55,446 nt of DNA, from NCBI GenBank assembly GCA_944327285.1, contig CALVHG010000011.1, positions 1 through 55,446 of the forward strand, given 5' to 3'. Within the stretch, counting starts at the first letter, position 1; each line of letters starts with the position of its first letter. The notes beneath the pieces were generated by a model. The model was not told the DNA's origin. It did no database searches and worked only from the letters and a program-made list of their open reading frames with translations. This document shows positions 7,876 through 16,870 of the stretch, piece after piece. The position numbers were made by a program, and so were the translations under genes. Origin of the DNA: an uncultured Desulfovibrio sp. (lineage in GTDB: Bacteria; Desulfobacterota; Desulfovibrionia; Desulfovibrionales; Desulfovibrionaceae).

Positions 7876-10059
7876 ATGATCCGCATTCAGGAAATTCTCG
7901 ACAAGGTAGCGGCCCATAATCAGGAAGCCAATCTGGAGCTGATTCAGCGTGCCTATGTGTTCGCGGCGTCGGCGCATGCGGGACAGACGCGCCTTTCCGG
8001 CGAACCCTATCTGTCGCATCCGCTGGCCGTGGCCTGTACGCTGGCGGAAATGGGCTTTGACGAACCCACGGTGGCGGCAGGCCTGCTGCACGATACGGTG
8101 GAAGACACCGGCACCACCATCGAAGACATCGACGAGCAGTTCGGCGAAGAAGTCGCCGATATTGTGGACGGGGTCACGAAAATCAGCATGATCCCGTTCG
8201 AGAACAAGGAAGAGGCGCAGGCGGAAAATATCCGCAAGATGATTCTTGCCATGAGCCACGACATGCGGGTGCTCATGGTCAAACTGGCCGACCGCCTGCA
8301 CAACATGCGCACGCTTGATTTCCAGAAAGCCCACAAGCAGCGCCGCATCGCGCAGGAAACCATGGATATCTATGCGCCGCTGGCCAACCGCCTCGGCCTG
8401 TATATCATGAAGCGCAACCTTGAAGACCTCAGCTTCAAGTACCTGCGGCCGGATATCTACAACCAGATCGACCTCTGGCTGGACAAGCATCAGGTGGTGG
8501 AAAAGCAGATTATCGAGAAGGTCGTGAACCTGCTCAAGGATCTGCTGGCCTCCAACGATCTTCACGGCGAAATTTACGGGCGCATCAAGCACAAGTACAG
8601 CATCTACAAAAAGATGCAGTCCCAGTCGCTGACGCTGGACGAAATGCACGACATCATGGCCTTCCGCGTCATCGTGCAGGACATCAAAGACTGCTATGCC
8701 GTTCTCGGTCTTGTGCACTCGCAATGGAAGCCAGTGCACGGGCGCTTCAAGGACTATATTTCCATGCCCAAGGCCAACGGCTACCAGAGTCTGCATACGA
8801 CAGTCATCGGGCCGGAAGGCGAACGCATTGAAATCCAGATCCGCACGGAGGAAATGCACCGGCAGGCCGAACACGGCATTGCCGCCCACTGGCTCTACAA
8901 GGAGAAGGGCCGCGTCCATACGCGGGATCTGGAGCAGTTCTCGTGGCTGCGCGAAATTTTCGAGCGCCAGCGCGAAGAGGCCGACTCCCGCGAATTCATG
9001 CACGCGCTCAAGCTGGATTTATTCAAGGATGAAGTCTACGTCTACACCCCGGCGGGCGACGTGAAAGAACTGCCCGAAGGCGCAACGCCGCTGGACTTCG
9101 CCTATATGATCCACACCAAGGTGGGACAGCACTGCTCAGGCGCCAAGATTAACGGCCGCCTCATGCCGCTGGGCACGCCTCTGAAAAACGGCGATACGGT
9201 GGAGATCATCACCGACAACGCCCGCTCGCCCAACCGCGACTGGCTCAAGCTGGTCAAGACGGCCCGCGCGCGCAACCGCATCCAGCACTATCTGCGCACG
9301 GAAGAACGCGCCCGCGCGCTGGTTCTGGGCCGAGACATGCTGGAAAAGGAAGGCCGCAAGGTCAGTCTGAACGTGGCCCGCGCCCTCAAGGAAGGGCAGC
9401 TGGCTCTTGTGGCCGGGGAACTGAACTTCGAGAATGTGGACGAGCTGATCGCCGCCGTGGGCTATGCCCACATTACCCCCCGGCGCGTGCTCAACCGCCT
9501 CTACGCCGTGCTGCATCCCGAAGATCCTTCGCTGGCATCGGCCATCACCCAGAGCAAGGAGAAGGAAAAGGAGGCGGCCCGCGACGGCAAGGAGGAGGCT
9601 CCCCGCAAGGCTGCCGACGGCATCAGTCTTTCCGACGGCGTGGACGGCGTGCTCATGCGCTTTGCCAAGTGCTGCAACCCTGTTCCCGGCGATCCGGTCA
9701 TCGGCTATATCAGCCGCGGCATGGGCATTACCGTGCACCGCGCGGACTGTCCCAACGTGGCCAATATGGAGCCGGAACGGCTGATCTCCGTTCACTGGGA
9801 CGGGCAAGAAGAAAAGCCCTACGACGCCGCTGTCTTCATCATTGCCGAAAACCAGCCCGGCGTTCTGGCGCAGGTGGCCGCGGAACTGGCCCAGCAACAA
9901 ATCAATATCAACGAAATCACCAGCAAAAGCCTTGTGGACGGACGGACGGAGCTGCACCTTACCATTCAGGTGCGCAATGCCTCGCAGCTCTATGCCATCA
10001 TCGAGCTTATCCGCAAGCTGCCGCATATTCTGGAAGTCGTCCGCGATACGGACGAATAA
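7876..10059 (+). CDS. rsh: bifunctional (p)ppGpp synthetase/hydrolase (RelA/SpoT family)
   Basis: The 727-aa protein makes and degrades the alarmone (p)ppGpp. Residues 1-190 form the HD hydrolase domain with the expected metal residues: H48 in SHPL and the H72-D73 pair of GLLHDTVEDT. The hydrolase is therefore probably active, unlike RelA. The synthetase domain follows, with the RIKHKYSIYKKM stretch and a Q-Y/E-region around MPKANGYQSLHTTV. A TGS domain (VYVYTPAGDVKELPEGATPLDFAY), a helical/CC region (CCNPVPGDPVIGYISRG) and a C-terminal ACT domain complete the classic long RSH layout. The start at 7876 was chosen because AGGG precedes it. Upstream in-frame codons read through the leader hairpin. 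A strong terminator follows at 10084. Confidence 0.96.
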   Translation: MIRIQEILDKVAAHNQEANLELIQRAYVFAASAHAGQTRLSGEPYLSHPLAVACTLAEMGFDEPTVAAGLLHDTVEDTGTTIEDIDEQFGEEVADIVDGVTKISMIPFENKEEAQAENIRKMILAMSHDMRVLMVKLADRLHNMRTLDFQKAHKQRRIAQETMDIYAPLANRLGLYIMKRNLEDLSFKYLRPDIYNQIDLWLDKHQVVEKQIIEKVVNLLKDLLASNDLHGEIYGRIKHKYSIYKKMQSQSLTLDEMHDIMAFRVIVQDIKDCYAVLGLVHSQWKPVHGRFKDYISMPKANGYQSLHTTVIGPEGERIEIQIRTEEMHRQAEHGIAAHWLYKEKGRVHTRDLEQFSWLREIFERQREEADSREFMHALKLDLFKDEVYVYTPAGDVKELPEGATPLDFAYMIHTKVGQHCSGAKINGRLMPLGTPLKNGDTVEIITDNARSPNRDWLKLVKTARARNRIQHYLRTEERARALVLGRDMLEKEGRKVSLNVARALKEGQLALVAGELNFENVDELIAAVGYAHITPRRVLNRLYAVLHPEDPSLASAITQSKEKEKEAARDGKEEAPRKAADGISLSDGVDGVLMRFAKCCNPVPGDPVIGYISRGMGITVHRADCPNVANMEPERLISVHWDGQEEKPYDAAVFIIAENQPGVLAQVAAELAQQQININEITSKSLVDGRTELHLTIQVRNASQLYAIIELIRKLPHILEVVRDTDE

Positions 10060-10083
10060 CAAAACAGCCGGACCAGTCTGCGC

Positions 10084-10127
10084 AGCGCCGGAGCAGCCCT
10101 CGCAAGGCCGCTCCGGCGCTTTTCTTT
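10084..10127 (+). terminator. rho-independent terminator of the RelA/SpoT gene
   Basis: AGCGCCGGAGC pairs with GCTCCGGCGCT around a 15-nt loop and is followed by TTTCTTT, 25 nt after the stop codon. Confidence 0.85.
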
Positions 10128-10142
10128 AGAGCAAATGTCTAC

Positions 10143-10232
10143 TTGAGGGGGAAGGAACCCCTTTTGCTCGCGGCAAAAAGGGGTTCCTTCCCCCTCAAAC
10201 TCCCCCATCCTCGCCAAAACCCGCACACTGTG
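10143..10232. repeat. second palindromic repeat family, short copy
   Basis: TTGAGGGGGAAGGAACCCC and its reverse complement (ending 10198) close directly around a short CTTTTGCTCGCGGCAAAAA loop, followed by the same CCCCAAAACCCGCACAC-like tail as the copy at 7300. Just before it, TAGAGCAAATG at 10128 resembles a solo end of the hairpin element. Confidence 0.85.
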
Positions 10233-10263
10233 GACGAGTACAAAGAAACTTTTCATAACATCC

Positions 10264-10397
10264 TGGAGCATTTTCAGTTTGAAATGCTTTGCATTCCAAA
10301 CCATACGGCCTGTCGTTTCGCGGAAAAAACGCGGTTTTTCCGCTCACTTTGGGCCGGGCGGCCTCGCGTGGCAGTTTTTCAAAGGCGAAACGCTCTA
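10264..10397 (-). mobile_element. TA-flanked hairpin element, copy B (internal deletion)
   Basis: This inverted copy is about 134 bp, with a deletion in the GGCGGC hairpin. Its left end reads TGGAGCATTTTCAG and its right end AAACGCTCTA. The right end overlaps the stop codon of the HPP-family gene: the TAG stop (minus strand, 10397-10395) is the first bases of the element. Confidence 0.8.
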
Positions 10398-10934
10398 CCA
10401 CCAGTAGCGCGGGTAACGCCGGTTTGCGGGAATATTGTTGACAACAAGCGCAATGCCCAGCATCAGCAATGCGCCCGCCAGGCACGGGACAAACACATAC
10501 CCGTAGCCAAGCTCCCGAATGCCGTCGCCGCCCATGACGGCAATCAGCGCCGTAGCTCCGCCCGGAGGATGCAGAGTCTTTGTCAGATGCATGCAGGCAA
10601 TGGCCGTGGCCACGGCAAGGCAGGCCGCAAGCCATGTCGCGTCCGGCACAAGCAGGGCGCAGCTCACACCGGCCAGAGCAGATACCACATGCCCGCCCAC
10701 AAGATTGCGCGGCTGCGCCAGCGGGCTTTCAATGGCGCCGAAGGCCAGAACTGCCGACGCCCCGAACGAGCCAATCAGCAGCGGGAAACCGGCGGAACTC
10801 GTTACCAGCCGCTCTAACAAGGCAATCAGGGCAATAGCGAGACAGCTTCCCGCCCAGGCGACAGCGATCTCGGAAAGGGCCGCCCTGGGCGGCGACTGTT
10901 CTCCGCCCCGCATCTTTTTCAAATATGTATTCAT
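10395..10934 (-). CDS. HPP-family integral membrane protein
   Basis: The 179-aa protein has four hydrophobic segments and the HPPGGATAL signature of the HPP family, plus the upstream FGAIESPLAQPRNLVGGH stretch typical of that family. Some cyanobacterial members take part in nitrite transport, but most have no known role. The start at the Met of MNTYLKKM (10934) was chosen because upstream residues are not membrane-protein-like and cross repeat-rich DNA. The TAG stop is formed by the end of an inserted hairpin element, so the native C-terminus may have been a little different. Confidence 0.85.
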   Translation of the reverse strand: MNTYLKKMRGGEQSPPRAALSEIAVAWAGSCLAIALIALLERLVTSSAGFPLLIGSFGASAVLAFGAIESPLAQPRNLVGGHVVSALAGVSCALLVPDATWLAACLAVATAIACMHLTKTLHPPGGATALIAVMGGDGIRELGYGYVFVPCLAGALLMLGIALVVNNIPANRRYPRYWW

Positions 10935-11206
10935 GGCGCAAGGCTCTCCTGCCGCGCCTCGTGCGCGGCCCTCTCCTTGTGCCAGACTCGTTTCCGCCGC
11001 GCTGTGCGACGGCACACAAAATGACAAAAAAGCGTCTATCCCTTTACGCTGCACAAGACACAGGATGTTGCAGGAGAAAAGAAAAACCAGACCTCTGCTG
11101 TCGATGTCCGTAGATTCCGGCGTCGCAATGGGCCCGGCCTGCGACCGCTCGCAGGCTGCCGGAAACGGCAGAAAGCAGAGCCTCTCCCATCCTTTCAGTA
11201 AAAAAC

Positions 11207-11251
11207 GGGGGAAGGGAAAACCCTCTGTTTGAGAGAGTTTTCCCTTCCCCC
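11207..11251. repeat. G-rich palindrome of the second repeat family
   Basis: GGGGGAAGGGAAAA pairs with TTTTCCCTTCCCCC around CCTCTGTTTGAGAGAG. The arms are shared with neighbouring copies, with a variant loop. Confidence 0.75.
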
Positions 11252-11340
11252 GGAAAAGGCACGTGTGGCGCGGTCCTGTCAGACCGTACGACACAAATTT
11301 TACATTTTTCAGCTACATAGAGTTTGAAGCTATATCCCCC

Positions 11341-11435
11341 CAAAATCACTTCGGAAAAGCGCGCTGGGGAAGGGATGGGGGCTTGGGGGAAGGGAAACAC
11401 CTCTCGCGCTAGCAGAGGGGCTTCCCTTCCCCCAA
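11341..11435. repeat. second palindromic repeat family, uninterrupted (empty) site
   Basis: Arms TTGGGGGAAGGGAA and TTCCCTTCCCCCAA (11383-11435) enclose CACCTCTCGCG-CTA-GCAGAGGGGC. Its minus-strand reading, CCCCTCTGC-TA-GCGCGAG, is the same sequence that at 45451-45620 is split by a complete hairpin element. The shared similarity extends into the flank (CCCTTCCCCAGCGCGCTTTTC), so this is an empty-site counterpart. Confidence 0.85.
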
Positions 11436-11459
11436 CAATCTACAAATCATGAACAGGCC

Positions 11460-13505
11460 TTAGGCCGGATTCTTCATGTCGGTAAGCAGGTGGGTCAGCG
11501 CGTCTGCCTGCTGTTGCAACTGATCCAGCGCCGTCATGGCCGTATGCATGGCCTCGGAGGTGCGAGCGGAAAGCTGGTTCACTTCCATGATGGAACGGTT
11601 GATTTCATCGGAAGCCGCGGACTGTTCCTCGCTGGCAGTGGCAATGGCGCGGACCTGATCTGCGGAACCGTCCACCATCTGCACGATTTCCTGAAGCGCC
11701 TGGCCGGACAGGTTGGCCAGCTCTGTTGCTTCGGCGATAATATCCACGGACTTGTCCACCTGCTCGCGGCTCTTGTGGGTGCTGTCCTGGATAGCGCGAA
11801 TAGCGTTGCCCACATCGGCCGTGGACGCCATGGTCTTTTCGGCCAGCTTGCGGACTTCGTCGGCAACCACGGCAAAGCCGCGCCCGGCTTCGCCGGCACG
11901 AGCCGCTTCGATAGCGGCGTTGAGGGCCAGCAGGTTTGTCTGATCCGCGATATCGGAAATAACGGCCATAATACGATTGATGGCCTGAGCCTGCTCGCCA
12001 AGGATATTCATATCGTCCTTGAGCTGGCGCGTCTGATCATGCACGGTCTGAATGGCCGTGACCGCCTTCTGAACGACAACTTCGCCGCTGTTGGCCTTGT
12101 CGCGCGTCTGGCTGGATGCCGTAGACGCCGTGTCGGCATTGTTGGCGACTTCCAGCACGGTGGCGTTCATCTGCTCCATGGCCGTCGCCGTTTCGGACAA
12201 ACGAGAGGCGGACTGTTCGGCGCCCGCGTTGGAAACCTGCACCTGTTCGGTCAGATTGGCCAGGGCCTCGTTGATATTCTTGACGACGCCCTCGATTTGC
12301 GCGGCCGCCGCCAGCATGCCTTCGCGCTGGGCGCGTTCGGCCTTTTCTTTGGCAAGACTGGCTTCTTCCATGGCCTGACGCGCTTCCTGCGTCTTGGCGT
12401 CGGCTTCGGCGGTCTTGTTCTCGGCCAGCGTGATGTTCTTCTGCAGACGGTCGATCATGGAACGCAGCGAATCGGCCAGCAGCCCCATGTCGTCATTGCC
12501 GCGAACAGGGAGTTCTTCCTTGCTCATGGGATTTTCCGCCACAATACCGGCGTAGCGGGTGATCTGCTTGACGGGACGCCCGATGCGGATACCGATAATC
12601 AGCGACAGTACAAGCTGGAACGCCAGCACAAGACAGGTCGCCAGCAACGTATTGCGCACGGCATCGTCACGCAGCTTGAAAATCTTGGTCACCGGCGCGC
12701 CGATGAACCACATACCCACGGTTTCCCCCTTGTTGTTGCGCAGGGGCCAGTAGCAGGAGGCGTACTTCTGCCCGAACAGCTCGTTGAGCGTAAAGAAATT
12801 GGTTCCCTTCTTGAAGATGGCGTCCAGCACGGCCTGATCCGTCACCTTGGTGCCGATACCGCGGGACCCGTCAGCCTGCACCAGCGTGGTCTGCACGCGG
12901 GTATCGCCCTTGAAAACAGTGGCGTCAAGGCCGGTCAGCGCCTTGAGGTCTTCCACATAGGCAGGTTCGGAAAGGGCTCTCCCGATGGAAATGCTGCCGA
13001 TGACCTTCCCCTGCGCATCGCGCACGGGCGCGGAGGCTCTCAGAGTAAAGGGAACGACGGTCCCTACGACTATATCTACGGTAGCCGTGCCGCCCAGAGC
13101 GCGCACGACGGTTTCCTGCTTTGTAACATCGTCGCTGTGCCTGTCGGAATGGCCGCGCCCCATGACCTTGCCGCGGGCATCGGTAATGGTGCAGAAGTCG
13201 CTCTTGGAAATATCCTGCAAATGCCGGGCAAAGGCCTGTACGGCGGGAATATCCCCCGCCTGCAGCGCATTGATGATGATGGGACTTTCCGCGCTCATGG
13301 TGGCAAGACGGACAAAGGCGCTGCCGTTGCGCGTATTGTAGGTGTCCACCATTCGCTGCAGGCGCATCACGCTCTGCTCGATGCTGGCATAGAGGGCATT
13401 ACCCATAAAATGGATGCTGACACCGAACAGAACGCAGCCCAGCAAGAGAAGCGCCGCAAAGATACTGAAAATATATTTGTGCGTTAGCGTCACGGTAAAG
13501 CGCAT
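11460..13505 (-). CDS. methyl-accepting chemotaxis protein with periplasmic cache-type sensor
   Basis: The 681-aa receptor has a first membrane helix at about residues 12-34, a ~245-residue periplasmic sensor of cache type, a second helix near 283-307 and a HAMP segment. A long coiled-coil signalling domain follows. Its hairpin tip carries the CheA/CheW-binding sequence [19 protein letters not shown] plus [15 protein letters not shown]. No C-terminal CheR pentapeptide is visible. The start at 13505 has GGGGGAAAGG just upstream. It is monocistronic. The ligand is unknown. It lies two genes from the isethionate cluster, which may be coincidence. Confidence 0.93.
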   Translation of the reverse strand: MRFTVTLTHKYIFSIFAALLLLGCVLFGVSIHFMGNALYASIEQSVMRLQRMVDTYNTRNGSAFVRLATMSAESPIIINALQAGDIPAVQAFARHLQDISKSDFCTITDARGKVMGRGHSDRHSDDVTKQETVVRALGGTATVDIVVGTVVPFTLRASAPVRDAQGKVIGSISIGRALSEPAYVEDLKALTGLDATVFKGDTRVQTTLVQADGSRGIGTKVTDQAVLDAIFKKGTNFFTLNELFGQKYASCYWPLRNNKGETVGMWFIGAPVTKIFKLRDDAVRNTLLATCLVLAFQLVLSLIIGIRIGRPVKQITRYAGIVAENPMSKEELPVRGNDDMGLLADSLRSMIDRLQKNITLAENKTAEADAKTQEARQAMEEASLAKEKAERAQREGMLAAAAQIEGVVKNINEALANLTEQVQVSNAGAEQSASRLSETATAMEQMNATVLEVANNADTASTASSQTRDKANSGEVVVQKAVTAIQTVHDQTRQLKDDMNILGEQAQAINRIMAVISDIADQTNLLALNAAIEAARAGEAGRGFAVVADEVRKLAEKTMASTADVGNAIRAIQDSTHKSREQVDKSVDIIAEATELANLSGQALQEIVQMVDGSADQVRAIATASEEQSAASDEINRSIMEVNQLSARTSEAMHTAMTALDQLQQQADALTHLLTDMKNPA

Positions 13506-13831
13506 GCCTTTCCCCCGTTGAACGTGGCGGCGCCGTGCGGAACGCTCCTGTTCTGCACTCGCCTGTACTACAGAACACACAGCCGACAACAAAATTTCCC
13601 GGCATTGACGCGCTGTGCCCCCTCGTAAACCTGATACAGCCGCTGCCTCGTAACATAGACTACCTAAGTATACACTGCTATGGGAGCACGCGCAAGTTCC
13701 GGCGCTATGGCAGTGAAATACGCGAAATACAAAAAAGAGCGCCCCCGCAAAGAGGGCGCTCAGAAAGGATTCGCCTGTGTGCCGGAGAGGGAAAAGGTTT
13801 TCCGTCCCCGGCAGCGCACTTTTTGATATAG
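13506..13831. other. 326-bp intergenic region with the transporter terminator
   Basis: It holds the terminator of the MHS transporter gene (13731-13761) and must hold the chemoreceptor promoter. On the minus strand TATACT near 13665 is a possible -10, but I see no matching -35. Nothing else is apparent. Confidence 0.5.
13731..13761 (-). terminator. rho-independent terminator of the MHS transporter gene
   Basis: On the minus strand GAGCGCCC and GGGCGCTC pair and are followed by six T (positions 13736-13731), 70 nt after the transporter stop. Confidence 0.88.
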
Positions 13832-15196
13832 CTAGCCCTGTTCAGCAACAGGCACGCCGCAGGAGCTGTCGGCATCGTCGTCATGTTCCGGCAGCTTTTC
13901 CTTACCGCCGAGGCGACCAAGCCACAGCGTGCTCAGGAAGCTGATGGCGGCCGCCGCAAGCAGATAGCCGCAGAGATACCAGGGCTGCCCGCCGTTGGAG
14001 CTGACCAGCAGCGTCGCAATCATGGGCGTGATGCCGGAAGCAAATATCCCGGAGAACTGATAGATGAAGGAAACGGCGGAATAACGCACCGTAGGCTCGA
14101 AGCTCCCCGAAAACATGCTGGACATAGTGGCGTATGCCGCGCCGTAGATAATGCCGAAGGGGAAGGCAATCGCCAGGAATACCAGCAGCAGGTTCTGACT
14201 GAAGTTATGCAGCACCCAGAAGGTCGGGTACGCCGTGATGCCCAGCAACAGCGCCGCGATGGCGAAAATACGCATCCGTCCCAGCTTGTCGGCCTTCATG
14301 CCCCAGAAGGGAATGGCCACGGCCATGACGGCGGCGGCGCCCACGATGATGAAGAGGCTGTGCGTCTTGTCCACGCCGCAGGATGCCGTCAGATAGGTCA
14401 GGGAGAAAACGCCGAACACGTTGAACGCAATGCCTTCCACGAAACGCGCGCCCACACAGGCAGTCAGCGTCTTGGGATAGTGCTTGAAGGCCGCAAGAAT
14501 GGGATACTTGACCTTGTCGCGCTTCTGCTTGTCGGCGGCAAAATCCTGCGTTTCCGTGACGGACAGGCGGATATACGCGCCCACGGCCACGAGAATGGCG
14601 CTCAACAGGAAGGCTATGCGCCAGCCCCAGCTGAGGAACGCTTCGTCAGACAGCGCAAAGGACAGGATGCCGATCACGCCGGAGGCAAGCATCAGGCCGA
14701 GGGCAAGACCCACCTGCGGCAGGCTGCCGTAAAAGGCGCGCTTTTCCAGCGGCGCGGATTCAAAGGCCATAAGCACGGCGCCGCCCCATTCGCCGCCGAT
14801 GCCGATGCCCTGCGCCAGACGGCAGATGACCAGCAGAATCGGCGCCCAGATGCCGATGGTGTCGTAGGACGGCACAAGACCAATGCCGACAGTGGCGACG
14901 CCCATGATTTCCAGCGTCAGCACCAGCATTTTCTTGCGGCCGAGCTTGTCGCCGAAATGCCCGAAAATGACGCCGCCCAGAGGACGCGCGATAAAGCCGA
15001 CGGCAAAGGTGGCAAAGGCCAGAACCGTGCCCACGGTGGGGTCCGTCGTGGGGAAATAAATCTTGTTAAAGACGATGCCAGCGACGACGCCGTACAGGAA
15101 GAAGTCGTACCACTCAATAACGGCGCCGATCAGAGAGGAGACGACCACACGGCGGAGATTTGCGCCGCAGAACTGAGAATTCGCAGTATTGCTCAT
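13832..15196 (-). CDS. MHS-family (ProP/ShiA-like) major facilitator transporter
   Basis: The 454-aa protein has twelve predicted helices and metabolite:H+ symporter signatures. These are the N-terminal [17 protein letters not shown], the [21 protein letters not shown] loop 2-3 motif, and [24 protein letters not shown] members import small organic acids, betaines or shikimate. The ATG is nine bases after the upstream amidohydrolase stop, so both form one operon facing away from islA. The placement makes uptake of isethionate or another sulfonate a reasonable hypothesis, since MFS-type isethionate carriers are known in aerobes. The substrate cannot be read from sequence. Confidence 0.88.
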   Translation of the reverse strand: MSNTANSQFCGANLRRVVVSSLIGAVIEWYDFFLYGVVAGIVFNKIYFPTTDPTVGTVLAFATFAVGFIARPLGGVIFGHFGDKLGRKKMLVLTLEIMGVATVGIGLVPSYDTIGIWAPILLVICRLAQGIGIGGEWGGAVLMAFESAPLEKRAFYGSLPQVGLALGLMLASGVIGILSFALSDEAFLSWGWRIAFLLSAILVAVGAYIRLSVTETQDFAADKQKRDKVKYPILAAFKHYPKTLTACVGARFVEGIAFNVFGVFSLTYLTASCGVDKTHSLFIIVGAAAVMAVAIPFWGMKADKLGRMRIFAIAALLLGITAYPTFWVLHNFSQNLLLVFLAIAFPFGIIYGAAYATMSSMFSGSFEPTVRYSAVSFIYQFSGIFASGITPMIATLLVSSNGGQPWYLCGYLLAAAAISFLSTLWLGRLGGKEKLPEHDDDADSSCGVPVAEQG

Positions 15197-15205
15197 GGAA
15201 GCTCC

Positions 15206-16039
15206 TTACGACAGTTTGAGAACCTTGCGGGCATTTTCATACATGACCTTGGCGCGCACATCGTCGGGCAGCGGGAAGCCTGCATAGGCGTCAAGGGCGT
15301 CGTCCAGCTCGATGAAGGGATGCGCGCTGGCGAAAAGAACCTTGTCGGAAATGGTGTGGCACATGGCGTCCACAAAAACGTCGCGCATGGGCGCGCGCTC
15401 ATATTCCGAGAAATCCATGTAGACGTTGGCATTGCGCAGGCAGGCGTAAATGCATTCGTTCACATACGGATAGCCGCCGTGGCTCATGATCAGGGTCAGT
15501 TCGGGGAAGTCGCGGGCCACCTTATCCACGTCGCGCGGATCGGCGTACTCCATGATAGCGCCGGGAACCTGCGGCGGAGGCGCCATGGTGATGAACACCG
15601 GGATGCCCAGTTCCGCGCACTTGGTATACAGGGGATAAAAGCGGGCTTCGGAAGCGGGAATATGGGCCAGATAGGGATCAATGGCGATACCCTTCATGCC
15701 GTATTCTTCCACGGCCTTCACGATCTCGCGCACGGCGGCCATTTTCTTGTGCGGGTCAATGCCCCAGAAACCCACGAACTTGTTGGGATACGCCCGGCAA
15801 AATTCCAGCACGCTGTTGTTATTGGCAGGAAAACCGTACGTCGTTTCCGCGTCGCGTCCGGTGATAACGCCCAGCTCAACGCCGACGGCGTCAAGATGCT
15901 CCACAATCTCCGGCAGGCTCTGAGGCTTGCGCGCCTCGAAGCCGATGACCTCGCATGCGGCCTTGAACATGGTGCTGTTCTTGATGCCATTGATGATTTC
16001 AGGCGTATTGGGCCTGAAGCGAAAATCGATAACTTTCAT
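15206..16039 (-). CDS. amidohydrolase-2 family protein lacking the N-terminal HxH
   Basis: The 277-aa protein fits the amidohydrolase_2 (ACMSD-like TIM-barrel) family: a GVELGVITGRDAE strand, FVGFWGIDPHK, GMKGIAIDPYLAHIP, LTLIMSHGGYPY with the conserved barrel His, and a late KVLFASAHPFIE. The usual first-strand DxHxH metal motif reads DFRFRP here, so two metal ligands are replaced by Arg. The last-strand GTD reads SAH. It may be metal-independent or use another chemistry such as lactone hydrolysis or decarboxylation. The start at 16039 has GAGGAG seven bases upstream. An upstream in-frame extension of 52 codons shows no sign of being coding. It is the first gene of the operon with the MHS transporter. 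The substrate is unknown. Confidence 0.8.
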   Translation of the reverse strand: MKVIDFRFRPNTPEIINGIKNSTMFKAACEVIGFEARKPQSLPEIVEHLDAVGVELGVITGRDAETTYGFPANNNSVLEFCRAYPNKFVGFWGIDPHKKMAAVREIVKAVEEYGMKGIAIDPYLAHIPASEARFYPLYTKCAELGIPVFITMAPPPQVPGAIMEYADPRDVDKVARDFPELTLIMSHGGYPYVNECIYACLRNANVYMDFSEYERAPMRDVFVDAMCHTISDKVLFASAHPFIELDDALDAYAGFPLPDDVRAKVMYENARKVLKLS

Positions 16040-16165
16040 GGCGCGCTCCTCTGCACGAAAACCTGTTGGCCGCAAGGCGGCGGACGCTCCCTCAAAAGAC
16101 GATTTCGGGGAGCAACTCGACTCACAAAGACCTTGAAGAACAGCCGCTTTGACTTTCAGGCAGGA

Positions 16166-16211
16166 AAGTAAATCAGAGATTGAAATAAGATGCACAATCT
16201 CTGATTTTTTC
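16166..16211. promoter_or_regulatory. inverted repeat near the amidohydrolase promoter side
   Basis: AAATCAGAGATT (from 16168) and AATCTCTGATTTTTT (16196-16210) can pair across 16-17 nt. With its T-run it looks like a terminator on the plus strand, but no plus-strand gene precedes it. It lies about 130 bp upstream of the amidohydrolase start, so it could equally be an operator. Confidence 0.4.
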
Positions 16212-16656
16212 GAAAATCCTGAGGCCTTCTTGCGGTAAAGACAGCCCTTTTTGCGAATACGCCGCCGCAGAAAAATTCATTCGCATTCTTTAATCCGCAA
16301 TAGAAATTTTATTGCCGACATCATAGAGAATGCTTCTACATATGCGCTTCACAAAAAAGAAAAAGTACGTTTTTGCTCCTGTAACGCCGCACAGCCCATG
16401 CAAAATTGCGAACTTTTTCTCAAGCCAAAAGCAAGCTCTTTCTTGCTCTCTACCTGCTGAAAAAATTTTTTTCAATAACGCTAAAGACTTGTATGGCTTT
16501 ACTAGCTATTAATAATAACTATTAGTAATTTATAGATGCATTTTTGCACTATTTTGGCACCTCAAAGATACAGCGCGGCAACCGGAAAAACTCCTTTGCA
16601 TTCGTGCGCCATGAGCGCTCTTCCCAGGGGCCAGTCGCGAGTCTCTTTACGTCGAT

Positions 16657-16672
16657 GATGCAAAAACGCATC
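16657..16672. promoter_or_regulatory. candidate enhancer site 1 for the islA sigma-54 activator
   Basis: GATGCAAAAACGCATC is a 5+5 bp palindrome (GATGC/GCATC). A near-identical palindrome is centred 52 bp downstream, about five helical turns away. Both lie upstream of the sigma-54 promoter at 16787. Centre is about 149 bp upstream of the inferred transcript start. Confidence 0.65.
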
Positions 16673-16708
16673 CACTCCAAAAAGGAAATCGTGAAAAAAA
16701 TTTTTTTT

Positions 16709-16724
16709 GATGCATAAACGCATC
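16709..16724. promoter_or_regulatory. candidate enhancer site 2 for the islA sigma-54 activator
   Basis: GATGCATAAACGCATC differs from site 1 at one base and keeps both palindrome arms. Centre is about 97 bp upstream of the inferred transcript start, the usual range for enhancer binding. Confidence 0.65.
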
Positions 16725-16786
16725 ATTTTGCATATCGAAAGAAAAATGTGAAAAAAATAACCAAAAAAATCAGCGCAATATAAAAA

Positions 16787-16802
16787 TGGCACGACCTGTG
16801 CT
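16787..16802 (+). promoter_or_regulatory. sigma-54 promoter of islA
   Basis: TGGCACGACCTGTGCT keeps the invariant GG at -24 and GC at -12 with exactly ten bases between them (GG 16788-16789, GC 16800-16801). TGGCACG is the perfect -24 consensus. The -12 element is GTGC instead of TTGC. Transcription would begin near 16813, giving a ~58-nt leader before the islA ATG. Confidence 0.85.
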
Positions 16803-16870
16803 TTAGAGGGGGCATCAGGCGAACAAAACGCCTTCCAAATCAAGACAACCAAACACCAGGAGTGTTACTC

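Larger units (their letters stand above)
10935..11459. other. 525-bp gene-free interval with two palindromic repeats
   Basis: No gene is seen between the chemoreceptor stop and the HPP start. The interval contains a relative of the insert of the 7300 repeat (11093-11160, CTCTGCTGTCGATGTCCG), and two G-rich palindromes at 11207-11251 and 11383-11435. The HPP gene promoter must lie here, but I cannot pick it. Confidence 0.7.
16040..16870. other. 831-bp divergent control region of the isethionate cluster
   Basis: The region between the amidohydrolase and islA starts is markedly more AT-rich than its surroundings, especially 16250-16800. It contains an inverted repeat at 16166-16209 (AATCAGAGATTG...AATCTCTGATTTTTT), two 16-bp palindromes, and a sigma-54 promoter. 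No gene is evident. Confidence 0.75.
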
